Source: JACKIC01 sp964543795 (GTDB lineage Bacteria; Planctomycetota; UBA1135; UBA2386). From it: a stretch of 64,000 bases of DNA. How positions within the stretch are numbered: the stretch's first letter is position 1; each line of letters begins with the position of its first letter. Position numbers and translations under genes: made by a program. Location: contig CAZIZN010000020.1 in assembly GCA_964543795.1 (NCBI GenBank), positions 1 through 64,000 on the forward strand, read 5' to 3'. The notes below the pieces were generated by a model, which saw only the letters and a program-made list of their open reading frames with translations, was not told where the DNA came from and ran no database searches. Of the stretch, positions 7,642 through 16,573 are shown one piece after another.

Positions 7642-8598
7642 ATGATCCCCGAATCCAGCGAGCCGGCGCCGCGGCGCGAGTTCGAGGCCAGACCCGCCCC
7701 CCGCGCGATCGAGCCGGCGCTGACGGTCGTCGACGACTTCGCGGCCGCCGAACGCGCCGTCGCCGACGGCACCGACAGCGCCCGCATCGTCGTGCGGAAC
7801 GGCCAGGACCGCCTCGCTGCGGAACAGGCCGCGACGGCCGGCATCGCCGTCGGCCGCGGCCCCTTGCCCGTTCGCGCCCACCGGCCGCCGTGGCGCACGC
7901 TGGTCGTCGTGCCGACCTACAACGAGAAGGACAACGTCGGCCCGATCGTCGCCGCGATCCACGCCTACCTCGACGCCGACGTGCTGATCGTCGACGACGG
8001 CTCGCCGGACGGCACGGGCGCGATCGCCGACCGCCTCGCGACCGCGGATCCGCGCGTGCACGTGCTGCACCGCCGTGGCAAACAGGGGCTGGGCACCGCC
8101 TACCTCGCGGGCTTCGCGCACGCGATCGAGCGCGGCTACGAACGCGTCTGCGAGATGGACGCCGATTTCAGCCACGCGCCGTGGGACCTGCCGCGCCTCG
8201 TCTGGGCCTCGGCCGAGAGCGAACTCGTGATCGGCAGCCGGTACGTGCGCGGCGGCAACACCGTCGGCTGGGACGCGCGCCGCCGCCTGCTGTCGCGCGG
8301 CGCCAACCTCTACGCGCGCCTCGTGCTGGGTTCGGGCATCCGCGACAACACGGCGGGCTATCGCTGCTTCCACACCGCCGCGCTGCGCAAGCTCGACCTC
8401 GGCGCCGTCGCCGCGCAGGGCTACGCGTTCCAGATCGAGATGGCCTACCGCATGGTCCGCGCGGGCTTCCGCGTGCGCGAGATCCCGATCCACTTCGTCG
8501 ATCGCCGCGTCGGCGCGTCGAAGATGGACGGCAAGGTCGCGCGCGAGGCGCTGCTGCTGGTGCCCAAGCTCCGCTTCCGCGTGCCGCGCGGGCGCTGA
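7642..8598 (+). CDS. Polyprenol-phosphate mannose synthase-like glycosyltransferase (GT2)
   Basis: A 318-residue protein. After an N-terminal extension of about 75 residues with no recognisable domain comes a GT2 catalytic domain of the dolichol-phosphate mannosyltransferase type: VVVPTYNEKDN, VLIVDDGSPDGTG, MDADFSHAP (the DxD-like metal site), IGSRYVRGG, DNTAGYRC and RVGASKM. Such enzymes move mannose or another sugar from a nucleotide donor to a polyprenyl phosphate, giving a lipid-linked sugar for glycosylation outside the cytoplasm. There is no C-terminal membrane domain, as in single-domain DPM1-like enzymes. It is divergent from the toxin-antitoxin pair; the 295 bp between them hold no further gene. 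The acceptor and donor cannot be read from sequence. Confidence 0.82.
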   Translation: MIPESSEPAPRREFEARPAPRAIEPALTVVDDFAAAERAVADGTDSARIVVRNGQDRLAAEQAATAGIAVGRGPLPVRAHRPPWRTLVVVPTYNEKDNVGPIVAAIHAYLDADVLIVDDGSPDGTGAIADRLATADPRVHVLHRRGKQGLGTAYLAGFAHAIERGYERVCEMDADFSHAPWDLPRLVWASAESELVIGSRYVRGGNTVGWDARRRLLSRGANLYARLVLGSGIRDNTAGYRCFHTAALRKLDLGAVAAQGYAFQIEMAYRMVRAGFRVREIPIHFVDRRVGASKMDGKVAREALLLVPKLRFRVPRGR

Positions 8599-8628
8599 GG
8601 GGCGCCGGCGCGGCTCAGGCCTCGCTCG

Positions 8629-10083
8629 TCAGGCCTTGCTCGCCGCCATGCGGTCGTGCTCGATGTCGGCGATCATCGACTCGGTGATGTCGCCGGTCGG
8701 GTAGACGCCCTCGAAGCAGGCCTTGCAGAACTCGAGCTTGCGGTTGCCGGCTGCGCGCACCGCGTCGACCATCTCCTCGATGGTCTGGTAGACCACGTGG
8801 TCCGCGCCGAGCTCCGCGGCGATCTCCGCGTTCGTGCGGTCGCGCGCGACGAACTCGCGCTTGGTCGACATGTCGATGCCGTAGAGGCACGGGAAGAGCA
8901 GCGGCGGCGAATAGGAGGCGAGATAGACCTTCGCCGCGCCCATCTGCCGCGCGATCTTGACGATCTGCCGGCTCGTGTTGCCGCGCACGATCGAGTCGTC
9001 GAGGATGATGACGCGCTTGCCCTCGAATTCGGCGCGGATCGGGTTGAGCTTGGCGCGGATCGAATCCTGGCGCGCCTTGTCGTTGGGCATGATGAACGTG
9101 CGCCCGACGTAGCGGTTCTTGACGAAGCCCTCGCGGCACGGGAGCCCGAGCACTTCCGCCATCGTCTGGCCGGCGGTCTTCGCCGACTCCGGCACGGGGA
9201 TCACCACGTCGGCCTCGAGCCCCTGGGCAGCGAACGCCTTGCCGAGGCGGCGGCCGAGTTCCATGCGCGCCTCGTAGACCGAGGTCTCGTCGAGGAAGGC
9301 GTCCGGCCGCGCGAAGTAGATGTACTCGAAGATGCACGGCCGGTGCGGCTTGTCGCCGACCTGGCGGAACTGCGGCACGCGGTCCTTGCCGATCCAGAGC
9401 ATCTCGCCGGCGGCGAGGTCGCGCACCTTCTCGTAGCCGGCGACGTCGAGCACCACGGACTCGCTGGCGACGGCGTACCAGGTGCCTTCGGGCGTGACCT
9501 TCTTGCCGAACACGATCGGCTTGATGCCGAACGGGTCGCGGAACGCATACATGCCGTCGGCGACGATGCCGACCACCGAGTAGGCCCCCTTGACGCGCTC
9601 GAACACCTCGCGCACGGCGCCCGCGACGTCGTCGACCGAGACCGGATCGTGGCGGCGGCGCAGCAGCGCGTCGGCGAAGACGTAGAGCACCGCTTCGAGG
9701 TCGCAGTTGCTCGCGAGGTGGATGTTGCGCTGGCCGAAGTAGGTGCGCTTGAGCTCGTGGAAATTGGTGACGTTGCCGTTGTGCGCCATCGCCACGCCGA
9801 CCGGATAGTCGAGCCAGAACGGCTGCACGTCGGTGACCTCGCCGAGCCCGACGGTCGGGTAGCGCACGTGCCCCACGGCGAGCGGGCCCTTCAGGCGCTG
9901 GATGTGTTTGTCCTGGAAGACTTCCCGCACCAGTCCCAGCCCCTTCTTGGCCTGGAAGCGGTCCTTGAAGCTGACGACGCCGGCGGCGTCCTGGCCGCGG
10001 TGCTGGATGGCGAGGAGTCCGGTGAGAACGTCGTGGATCGCGTTGGACTCACCCGGACCGAAGATGGAGATGAAGCCGCACAT
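8629..10083 (-). CDS. purF: Amidophosphoribosyltransferase (first step of purine synthesis)
   Basis: A 484-residue glutamine PRPP amidotransferase. The start is set at MCGFISIFG so that Cys2 becomes the N-terminal catalytic nucleophile after Met removal; there is no propeptide, unlike the Bacillus enzyme. The glutaminase half has AIQHRGQDAAG and AHNGNVTNF; the phosphoribosyltransferase half has VIILDDSIVRGNTS, the PRPP loop. Cysteines occur in RPCIFEYIYFARPD, LFPCLYGID and FCKACFEGVYP, the positions used as [4Fe-4S] ligands in Bacillus-type PurF, so an iron-sulfur cluster is likely. The gene stands alone, divergent from the aminotransferase with 31 bp between start codons, so the two promoters must overlap the neighbouring gene ends. 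Confidence 0.95.
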   Translation of the reverse strand: MCGFISIFGPGESNAIHDVLTGLLAIQHRGQDAAGVVSFKDRFQAKKGLGLVREVFQDKHIQRLKGPLAVGHVRYPTVGLGEVTDVQPFWLDYPVGVAMAHNGNVTNFHELKRTYFGQRNIHLASNCDLEAVLYVFADALLRRRHDPVSVDDVAGAVREVFERVKGAYSVVGIVADGMYAFRDPFGIKPIVFGKKVTPEGTWYAVASESVVLDVAGYEKVRDLAAGEMLWIGKDRVPQFRQVGDKPHRPCIFEYIYFARPDAFLDETSVYEARMELGRRLGKAFAAQGLEADVVIPVPESAKTAGQTMAEVLGLPCREGFVKNRYVGRTFIMPNDKARQDSIRAKLNPIRAEFEGKRVIILDDSIVRGNTSRQIVKIARQMGAAKVYLASYSPPLLFPCLYGIDMSTKREFVARDRTNAEIAAELGADHVVYQTIEEMVDAVRAAGNRKLEFCKACFEGVYPTGDITESMIADIEHDRMAASKA

Positions 10084-10114
10084 GGGGGGCGGCGAGCTTA
10101 CCATCCGCGCCCCC

Positions 10115-11011
10115 ATGGCGAACCTGTGCAACCTCGACGGCGCGATCGTAGCCGAGCACGAAGCGACCGTTCCCGTTCTGGACCGCGGGTTTCTGTTCGG
10201 CGACTCGATCTACGAAGTGGTCCGGACGGTGGGCGGCGTGCCGCTCGCCTGGCCCGAACACTGGCGCCGGCTCGAGCAGTCGGCCCACGACCTCGCCATG
10301 CCCCTCGACCTCGACGAGCGCACCGTCGCGCGGCGCGTCGACGCGACGCTGCGGGCCGCCGACCACGGCGACAGCTACGTGCGCATCGTCGTCACGCGCG
10401 GGACCGGCAGTGCGCCGAACATCGACCTGGCCAGCGCCGGCGAGCACCGCCGCTGGGTCCTGCTCGTGCGCCCGCTGCAATCCATGTCGGGAAAGCCCGT
10501 GCGGCTGGCGCTGATCGAACGACTGCGCAACGACCGCCGCGCGCTCGACCCCGCCACGAAGAGCGGCAATTACCTCAACAACGTGCTGGGTCTCGCCGAG
10601 GCCAAGGCGAAGGGCGCCACCGATTGCGTGATGCTGAACACCGCCGGCTTCGTGACCGAGGCCTCGACGTCCAATCTGTTCGCGCGCGTCGACGGCGTGT
10701 GGTGCACGCCGCCGCTGGACGCCGGCATCCTGGCCGGCATCACCCGCGGCATCCTGCTCGAGTTCCTCGGCGCCAGCGGCGAACGCGCGGAGGAGCGGCC
10801 GCTGCGGGCCGCCGACCTGCGCGGCGCGGCGGAGATCTTCCTCACCAGCACGCTGCGCGACATCGCGCCGGTGACGCACCTCGACGGTGCTGCCCTGCAC
10901 GGCGGCGGCCCGGGGCCGGAAACGACAGGACTCGCCGCGCGTTTCGCAGCGCACCTCGCCGAACTCGTGGACTCGCGCTATGCCCCGCGCTGGCGGAGCC
11001 TGCTCGCTTGA
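10115..11011 (+). CDS. Class IV (fold type IV) PLP aminotransferase
   Basis: A 298-residue enzyme of the branched-chain / D-amino-acid aminotransferase and aminodeoxychorismate lyase superfamily. Seen: the N-terminal RGFLFGDSIYEVVR, the probable PLP lysine in LDPATKSGNYLNNVLG, the glutamate motif TEASTSNLFA, and DAGILAGITRGILLE. Sequence alone does not separate branched-chain aminotransferase from D-alanine aminotransferase or PabC, so no symbol is given. The start MANLCNLDGAIV fits the first strand of the fold. The gene is convergent with the AT-hook gene, 40 bp away. Confidence 0.85.
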   Translation: MANLCNLDGAIVAEHEATVPVLDRGFLFGDSIYEVVRTVGGVPLAWPEHWRRLEQSAHDLAMPLDLDERTVARRVDATLRAADHGDSYVRIVVTRGTGSAPNIDLASAGEHRRWVLLVRPLQSMSGKPVRLALIERLRNDRRALDPATKSGNYLNNVLGLAEAKAKGATDCVMLNTAGFVTEASTSNLFARVDGVWCTPPLDAGILAGITRGILLEFLGASGERAEERPLRAADLRGAAEIFLTSTLRDIAPVTHLDGAALHGGGPGPETTGLAARFAAHLAELVDSRYAPRWRSLLA

Positions 11012-11051
11012 CGCGTTCGGTCGACCCGCTCGGTCGATCCGTGGGCTCGGG

Positions 11052-11474
11052 TCAGGCGAGCGCGTCGGCCAGGATCGACTGGATCTTCTCGAGCGCGCTG
11101 CGGTAGCGGGCCTTCGACTGCTCGCTGGCCTTCACGGCCGCGACAATGCCCTCGATCGAGCCGTCGAACGAGATGGACGGGCTCTTCGTGGCACTCTTCG
11201 GCGGGCGGCCGGGACCCCGCTTGACGACCGCGGCTCCGGCCGCCTTTGCAGCCTTTGCGGCCTTGGCTTCCTTGGCGACCTTCGCCTTGCCTTGCCCGCG
11301 CGGCGCCAGCTTCACGATGCCGAGCAGCGCCTGGGCGCGGCCGTACATGATCGGATAGATGTCCAGCTTCTTCTTGGCCGCCGCGTCACGGATGTCGGCG
11401 AAGGTGGCTTTGCGGTCCTTCTTGAGGGACTCGAGGATGAATTCGAACGCGGGATTGGGCTTCTTGTCTGCCAT
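11052..11474 (-). CDS. Small basic AT-hook DNA-binding protein
   Basis: A 140-residue protein with three parts. An N-terminal compact helical domain (NPAFEFILESLKKDRKATF and IYPIMYGRAQALLG) covers residues 7-55. A Lys/Ala-rich low-complexity linker spans residues 60-84, and an AT-hook KRGPGRPPKS lies at residues 85-94, followed by a C-terminal helix. AT-hooks insert into the minor groove of AT-rich DNA and are rare in bacteria outside groups such as myxobacteria and planctomycetes. It is probably a nucleoid-associated or transcriptional architectural protein. The start is MADKKPNP; upstream in-frame residues look non-coding. Functional assignment beyond DNA binding is inference. Confidence 0.75.
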   Translation of the reverse strand: MADKKPNPAFEFILESLKKDRKATFADIRDAAAKKKLDIYPIMYGRAQALLGIVKLAPRGQGKAKVAKEAKAAKAAKAAGAAVVKRGPGRPPKSATKSPSISFDGSIEGIVAAVKASEQSKARYRSALEKIQSILADALA

Positions 11475-11570
11475 CGGAAACTCGGAATGTGGGGCCGGAA
11501 ATCGGCACACGAAACTCCGCACATCGTATTCGACGAATGCGGCAGATCCCAATGACTTTTCCGCGACGCC

Positions 11571-13382
11571 TCATTCGCGCTTCGCGACGTCCCAGGACTC
11601 GCCGGGCGCGAGCACGACGGAGCGGCGCGGCTGGATGGCGCGCTGCGCGGCGTGAAGGTCCCGCAAGGTGACGCGCGGTTGATTGGGGTACGCCTGGCAG
11701 AGGAAGGCGTCGTCGAGCAGCACGACCGCCGGGTCGGCCTTGGCGACGATGCGCGCGCCGTGCGGATTGCGCGGTGAGATCACGACGACGTCGACCCTGC
11801 CTTCGGGCATCTCCTCCGGCCGGAGCGTGATGCCCGCGAAGAGCATCGTCGGCCCTCCGGGAACCTCGACGCGATAGCTGCACGAATAGGTGACCGAGCC
11901 GTCCTGGAGCACGTTGCCGATCGCCGAGACGACGGCGCCCGTGGGCTGGCCGTAGGACTTGCCGGGTTCGACGAGCGGCATCTCGTTCATCGACAACACG
12001 GGCAGGTGGAAGGCGATATGGGTGAGCACGGGCCGCGGCGGTTTCGCGAACAGCATGCGCATCAGCAGCTGGTCGTTGCGGCGCGTGACGTCGAGCGGCT
12101 GCGTCAGCAGGCAGAACTCGACGCCACCCCAGATGCGTTCGGCGAGGTCCGGCCCGGCGGCGTCGACGGCGAAGTTCTTCTGCGTCGTGCGCACGAGCCA
12201 GCCACCCATGGGCAGACGGAAGATGCGCGCGGTGCCGTTCGGGACCGCGTCCGCGGCGGCCCGCGAGACCGCTTCGAGCCGGCTGCGCCACCACGACGGC
12301 AGCCCGCGCGCGCACAGCCCGGCGACCTCGCGCGTCATGCGGCGGTGCACCCGCTGGTGCAGTTCGAGATGGTCGACGCGCGGGAACGTCTCGCAGTGGT
12401 CCTCGATACGCTCGAGCACCTTCAGCCGCTCGCTGCCGCCTGCCACTTCAGGCGGACCGTCGCCCTCGTGCGCCGCGGGCGGCAATCGCAGCAGGTCGGC
12501 GGTGAGGCCGCGCCACGTGTCCGCGTCGGCGACCGCGGACGTGCCGGCCGAGGGTTTGGGCGGGAACTCGGGGACCTGTCCCTGCAGCGCCGCCGCGTCG
12601 GCGACCAGCATGAAGCTGCCGAGCAGCCCCGGGTCGATGGTCGCGCCGCAGCCGAACGTCCAGCCGATGCGCGTCTGCGGCATGGGGTCGGTGCTCTCGT
12701 CGAAGTCGTTGACGACGATCTGCAGGTCGCAAACGAGTCCGGGGGCTGCGGCAGCGCCCACGGGCAGGATCTCCGACCACGGCAGCTTGGCCTCGTAGGT
12801 CGTGATGCCCTGCTCGCGGTCGTGCAGGACCACCGCGCGAGCCGCGGCTTCTTCGAGCACGCGGGCCGTGCCGCGCAGACGGTCCCATTGCACCACGCCG
12901 CGACCGGGCTCGTCCGCGAGCCAGAACTCGCGGTCGTCGCGGCGCCCGGGATCCGGCCCGTTCGAACGCGTGTCGCGGGCCGGATCGAAGGTCAACACCA
13001 CCGCGTCGGCGGCCGGCACCTCGGTCAGGAGCAGGGTGTTGCCGTCGAGCGCACGGTGCCATTCGTCCTTGATCGCCGCCGCGACGTAGAGGTGCTTCTC
13101 GTCCCACATGAGGAACGCGATCGCCGACAGATCCTGCGGTCCGTTCCACGCGCCGGGGCCGGTGCCCGACAGCTGGCGTGCGTCGTCGAGTCGCAGCGCC
13201 GGCAGGTCGGGCCAGTCGCCGAGGGAGCCGTCGACCACGATGTCGCGCCCGCCCGTCGGCAACACCACGGACTGCGGCAACAGCATCGGGGCGCGCTGTT
13301 CCTGCGGCGGCCGCGGCGATCTCGCACCGCCCGGGTCCTGGGCCGAGAGTGCTACAGCGCAGGAGAGCAGTGAGCAGGACAT
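11571..13382 (-). CDS. Secreted CBM9-like protein
   Basis: A 603-residue secreted protein; MSCSLLSCAVALSAQ serves as a short signal peptide. Residues about 45-250 resemble the carbohydrate-binding module family 9 / DOMON-like fold, with DIVVDGSLGDWPDLP opening the domain and LMWDEKHLYVAAAIKDEWH following. This fold often binds sugars or heme outside the cell. The remaining 350 residues have no domain I recognise. The ATG at 13382 overlaps the TGA of the upstream CPBP protease gene as TGATG, so it is translationally coupled to that gene and through it to the signal-peptidase-like gene. The protein could be a substrate of that machinery; this is inference. Confidence 0.75.
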   Translation of the reverse strand: MSCSLLSCAVALSAQDPGGARSPRPPQEQRAPMLLPQSVVLPTGGRDIVVDGSLGDWPDLPALRLDDARQLSGTGPGAWNGPQDLSAIAFLMWDEKHLYVAAAIKDEWHRALDGNTLLLTEVPAADAVVLTFDPARDTRSNGPDPGRRDDREFWLADEPGRGVVQWDRLRGTARVLEEAAARAVVLHDREQGITTYEAKLPWSEILPVGAAAAPGLVCDLQIVVNDFDESTDPMPQTRIGWTFGCGATIDPGLLGSFMLVADAAALQGQVPEFPPKPSAGTSAVADADTWRGLTADLLRLPPAAHEGDGPPEVAGGSERLKVLERIEDHCETFPRVDHLELHQRVHRRMTREVAGLCARGLPSWWRSRLEAVSRAAADAVPNGTARIFRLPMGGWLVRTTQKNFAVDAAGPDLAERIWGGVEFCLLTQPLDVTRRNDQLLMRMLFAKPPRPVLTHIAFHLPVLSMNEMPLVEPGKSYGQPTGAVVSAIGNVLQDGSVTYSCSYRVEVPGGPTMLFAGITLRPEEMPEGRVDVVVISPRNPHGARIVAKADPAVVLLDDAFLCQAYPNQPRVTLRDLHAAQRAIQPRRSVVLAPGESWDVAKRE

Positions 13383-13951
13383 CAGCGACACAGGATCCTC
13401 CGGAGACTCAGGTAGTTCAGCACGGCGTGGGCCGTGCTCGAAGCGAACAGGCCGAAGCCGAAGTGCACCAGCGCACCCAGGCACAACGCATGCGCCGCCG
13501 CGGGCAGCAGCAACGCACGTCCGGCGCTGATACTCAACAACACGTAGACGGCAACCGATCCCGCCAGCCCGATGGCGTCCTGCACGGCCAGGCGGAAGAA
13601 GATCTCCTCGGCGACCGCGCCGACGAGCACGAAAGCGAGCAGTCCCGCGTCCGGCATGTCGGCGAACGGCAACGCCGCCCGTGCTTCGATCTCACGCAGG
13701 GCGGCGAACCGGCGCGACAGTGCCGCGGTCGCCGTCGCACCGGCCAGACCGACCGCGAGCCCCACGGCCGCGCCGACCAGCACGCCGTGCTGTCCGATCG
13801 CCTGTTGCGGCAGCATCGACAGGCGGTCCCGCCACGCGAGCCAGCCGAGCGAGACCGCCAGCAGGACCGACGAGAAGCAGCCGCCGCCCAGCAGCGCGGC
13901 GCGCGGGTCGGGCGGCGTCGCCGGATCGCGCTTCTCGCCTTCCTCGTTCAC
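13382..13951 (-). CDS. CPBP (CAAX/Abi) family intramembrane glutamic protease
   Basis: A 189-residue multi-spanning membrane protein. The family motifs are visible: AEEIFFR (EExxxR, residues near 110), a histidine-containing helix with AAHALCLGALVHFGFG, and HAVLNYL (HxxxN) near the C-terminus. Such proteins cleave prenylated or other membrane-bound substrates, and several bacterial ones process secreted peptides or give self-immunity to them. The start is the GTG at 13951, overlapping the TGA of the signal peptidase gene (GTGA). The stop overlaps the ATG of the CBM9-like gene. Physical coupling on both sides suggests a shared process at the membrane. Confidence 0.8.
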   Translation of the reverse strand: MNEEGEKRDPATPPDPRAALLGGGCFSSVLLAVSLGWLAWRDRLSMLPQQAIGQHGVLVGAAVGLAVGLAGATATAALSRRFAALREIEARAALPFADMPDAGLLAFVLVGAVAEEIFFRLAVQDAIGLAGSVAVYVLLSISAGRALLLPAAAHALCLGALVHFGFGLFASSTAHAVLNYLSLRRILCR

Positions 13952-15201
13952 CGCGGCAACCACCTCGTGGCCGGCCACGGTCCGAGCACGGCGATCGGCC
14001 GCCCGAGGAACCGGTCGCAGGGCACCGCGTCGAAGTGCCGGCTGTCGCGGCTGTCGAAGGCGTTGTCGCCGAGCAGGAACCAGCTGCCGGCCGGCACCGG
14101 GCGCGGCCACGAGCCCGCCTGGCCGGGCATGCCGGCGATGCGCTCGCGGAACACGTGCAGGTCGTGGAAGACCAGCAGGTCCTCGAGTTCGAGCGGCCGG
14201 CTGCCGAGCGCGCCGGCGTAGACGTGCGTGCGCGGCCAGCCGCTGCCCGCGGCTCGATCGTTCCATTCGCGCGGCCTCGCCATCACGAACGCCGCCGCCG
14301 GCACGTCGCCGCAGAGGAAGAAGATGCGGTCGTCGAGGCGACCGAACTCGATGCGGCACGGGCCGCCCGTGATCGCGGGCAGCTGCGCGGTCGCCACGTC
14401 GAGGCCGTCGCGCCACACGTCGAGACGGCCGGTCGACGGCGTGAACACGAACACGATCGCCTCGCGTCGCGAGTCGAGCGCCCCCACGAACGTCTCCGGC
14501 AGACTGCGCACACGCAGGTCCATGCCGCAGTCGCTTACGCCGACGTCCTCGCCCGAACGCGACGGTCGGCCGCTGCGTTCGACGTAGGACGCGTCGACGG
14601 CGCGGCTCGTGCCGACGAACCCGGCCGGCATCGCGCCGCCGTGGCGCTGCCGGCGGCGGGCGCGCGCCTCGCCGTCGAACGCCGTGCGCAGCGAACCGGG
14701 CGCCGCATCGAGCGGCGGCACCGAAAGCGACAGCGCCTCGCCGACGCGCGCCGCGGCGACGTCCAGCCGGGCTTCGGCGCGTCCGGGCCAACCCGCCCAC
14801 GGCACCCGCAGCCCGCGCGCGGCCGCGGGTTCCTTGACCTCGCGACGCAGGTGTTGCGAGTCGGGGCCGAGCCAGACGTCGCCGTCGCGCAGGTCGATCC
14901 AGCAGGCGTCCGGATCGTCGCCGACCGCCGCGACGCGCTTGACGAGCTGGGCACCGGGCTCCTCGGGATGACGCACGACGACGAGATCGCCGCGGCCGAC
15001 GTTCGCGCGGCTCGCCATGCGGGCGACGAAGACCCTGTCGCCGTGCACGGGGTCGCCGTGCAGGACCGGTTCCATGCTGTCGCTGGGCACGAGACAGCGG
15101 TCGCCGCACCATCGGCGCAAGCCCTGGAACACCAGCACCGCGACCGCCGCCACCAGGGCGGCATCGCGCAGCAGGATCCACTTGCCGTGCCCGGTGCCCA
15201 T
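13948..15201 (-). CDS. Signal peptidase I-like protease with a very large insert
   Basis: A 417-residue type I signal peptidase homologue, anchored by one N-terminal helix (residues 9-28). The catalytic serine is Ser42 in PSDSMEP and the general-base lysine is Lys88 in LVKRVAAVGDD. The third conserved box, GSWFLLGDNAFDSRDSRHFD, comes only at residues 372-391. About 280 residues separate the lysine box from this C-terminal box, far more than in the canonical enzyme. The insert contains beta-rich sequence (VFVFTPSTGRLDVWRDG) and may form an extra exported domain. Role: removes signal peptides at the outer face of the inner membrane. It sits 4 bp downstream of lysC and overlaps the CPBP gene. 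It may be a specialised rather than housekeeping enzyme. Confidence 0.85.
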   Translation of the reverse strand: MGTGHGKWILLRDAALVAAVAVLVFQGLRRWCGDRCLVPSDSMEPVLHGDPVHGDRVFVARMASRANVGRGDLVVVRHPEEPGAQLVKRVAAVGDDPDACWIDLRDGDVWLGPDSQHLRREVKEPAAARGLRVPWAGWPGRAEARLDVAAARVGEALSLSVPPLDAAPGSLRTAFDGEARARRRQRHGGAMPAGFVGTSRAVDASYVERSGRPSRSGEDVGVSDCGMDLRVRSLPETFVGALDSRREAIVFVFTPSTGRLDVWRDGLDVATAQLPAITGGPCRIEFGRLDDRIFFLCGDVPAAAFVMARPREWNDRAAGSGWPRTHVYAGALGSRPLELEDLLVFHDLHVFRERIAGMPGQAGSWPRPVPAGSWFLLGDNAFDSRDSRHFDAVPCDRFLGRPIAVLGPWPATRWLPR

Positions 15202-15205
15202 CCGC

Positions 15206-16525
15206 TCACCCGAAGAAGCGCTGGTGCAGGAGCCGCACGGCGCGGTCGACGTCCGCCTCGGCGACGACGGCAGCCAGCGTGCTGCCGTGCGCGCCGAGGC
15301 CGGCCCAGCGCGCAGCGATGCCCGCCTCGGCGAGCGCCTCCAGGGCGACGGCAGCGGTCCCGGCGCGCAGGGCGGCGGGGGCGCCGACGACGCCGACGAG
15401 CGCCGCGTGCGCGCACTCGACGATCTCCCCTGCGGTCTGCAGCTGGGCGCGGTGCGGCCCCGCCGGCTCCTGGTCGAGCACCAGCGTCACCGCGCCCTCG
15501 CTGACCGCGACGAAGTCGGCGTCGTCGCCGCGCGCCGCGAGCGCCGCGAAGACGCGCGCCAGGAAGACGTGCTGCGGCACCAGGTGCTGCGACCCGATCG
15601 TCAGCACCGCGACCCGGCGCCGGTGCGCGATCGCCCGCACCGCCGGCGCGTCCGGTGCCAGCGCCGCCTCGATGCGCGTGCCCGGCGCGGCCGGCTCGCG
15701 CGTGTTGCGCACCGCGATCGGGATGCGCCGCTGCATCGCCGGCACCATCGCCGCCGGGTGCAGCACCTTGCTGCCGAACGAGGCCAGCTCGCAGACCTCG
15801 TCGAAGCTCATGCGCCGGATCGGCCGGCTCGCCGGCACGAGCCGCGGATCCGCGGTGCGCACGCCGTCGACGTCCTTCCAGACCTGGATCTCGAGGGCAC
15901 CGATCGCGGCGCCGATCAGCGCCGCCGAGTAGTCGCTGCCGTTGCGACCCAGGGTGGTGATGTGGCCCTGTTCGTCCGCGCCGATGAACCCGGTGACCAC
16001 GGGCACGCCCTCGACCGCGCCGATCGCCCGCGCGATCCGACCGTCGTCGGGCAGCGGCCGGGCCCGGCCGTAGGCGCTATCGGTGCGCAATCCCGCCGCG
16101 AACGCGTCGACCGCGGTCGCCGGGATCGCCGCCGCCCGCAGTGCGGCCGCCACGGTGCGGGCGCTGCAGCGTTCGCCGAAACTGGCGATCGCGTCGACGG
16201 CGCGCGGGCTCGCTTCACCGACGAGCCGCAGGCCGCGCGCGAGGTCGTCGAGTTCACGCAGCCACGGATCGAGCAGGTCCGTCGGCAGGCCGAGATCGCG
16301 CAGCACGTCGCGGTGGCGCGCGGCGATCGCCCCGGTGTCCGCGGCGCCGGCCGGCGCGGACAGGGCCAGGTCGAGCAGCGCGTCGGTGACGCCGGCATGG
16401 GCCGAGACCACGACCACGGGACGCTGCGGGAGCTGCTGCCGCACGATCTCGACGACCGCGCGGATCGACGGCGCGTCGCCGACGGACGTGCCGCCGAACT
16501 TCATCACGATCACTCGACCGATCAT
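15206..16525 (-). CDS. lysC: Aspartate kinase
   Basis: A 439-residue aspartokinase, first enzyme of the aspartate family (Lys, Met, Thr, diaminopimelate). The start ATG at 16525 gives MIGRVIVMKFGGTSVGD with GGGAGGG nine bases upstream. Seen: KFGGTS nucleotide motif, TLGRNGSDYSAALIGAAIGA substrate region, KDVDGVRTADPRLV, and a C-terminal ACT-like regulatory portion beginning around residue 290 (VAVLTIGSQ). It is monofunctional, with no homoserine dehydrogenase fused. Its gene shares an operon-like arrangement with the signal peptidase gene (4 bp gap). Its 5' end is 48 bp from the divergent LeuA-family gene, so the promoters share a short region. Confidence 0.92.
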   Translation of the reverse strand: MIGRVIVMKFGGTSVGDAPSIRAVVEIVRQQLPQRPVVVVSAHAGVTDALLDLALSAPAGAADTGAIAARHRDVLRDLGLPTDLLDPWLRELDDLARGLRLVGEASPRAVDAIASFGERCSARTVAAALRAAAIPATAVDAFAAGLRTDSAYGRARPLPDDGRIARAIGAVEGVPVVTGFIGADEQGHITTLGRNGSDYSAALIGAAIGALEIQVWKDVDGVRTADPRLVPASRPIRRMSFDEVCELASFGSKVLHPAAMVPAMQRRIPIAVRNTREPAAPGTRIEAALAPDAPAVRAIAHRRRVAVLTIGSQHLVPQHVFLARVFAALAARGDDADFVAVSEGAVTLVLDQEPAGPHRAQLQTAGEIVECAHAALVGVVGAPAALRAGTAAVALEALAEAGIAARWAGLGAHGSTLAAVVAEADVDRAVRLLHQRFFG

Positions 16526-16573
16526 GCATCGGGACCCTCCCGGCGGGGAAGGAAACGGCATAATCTCCGCCCC

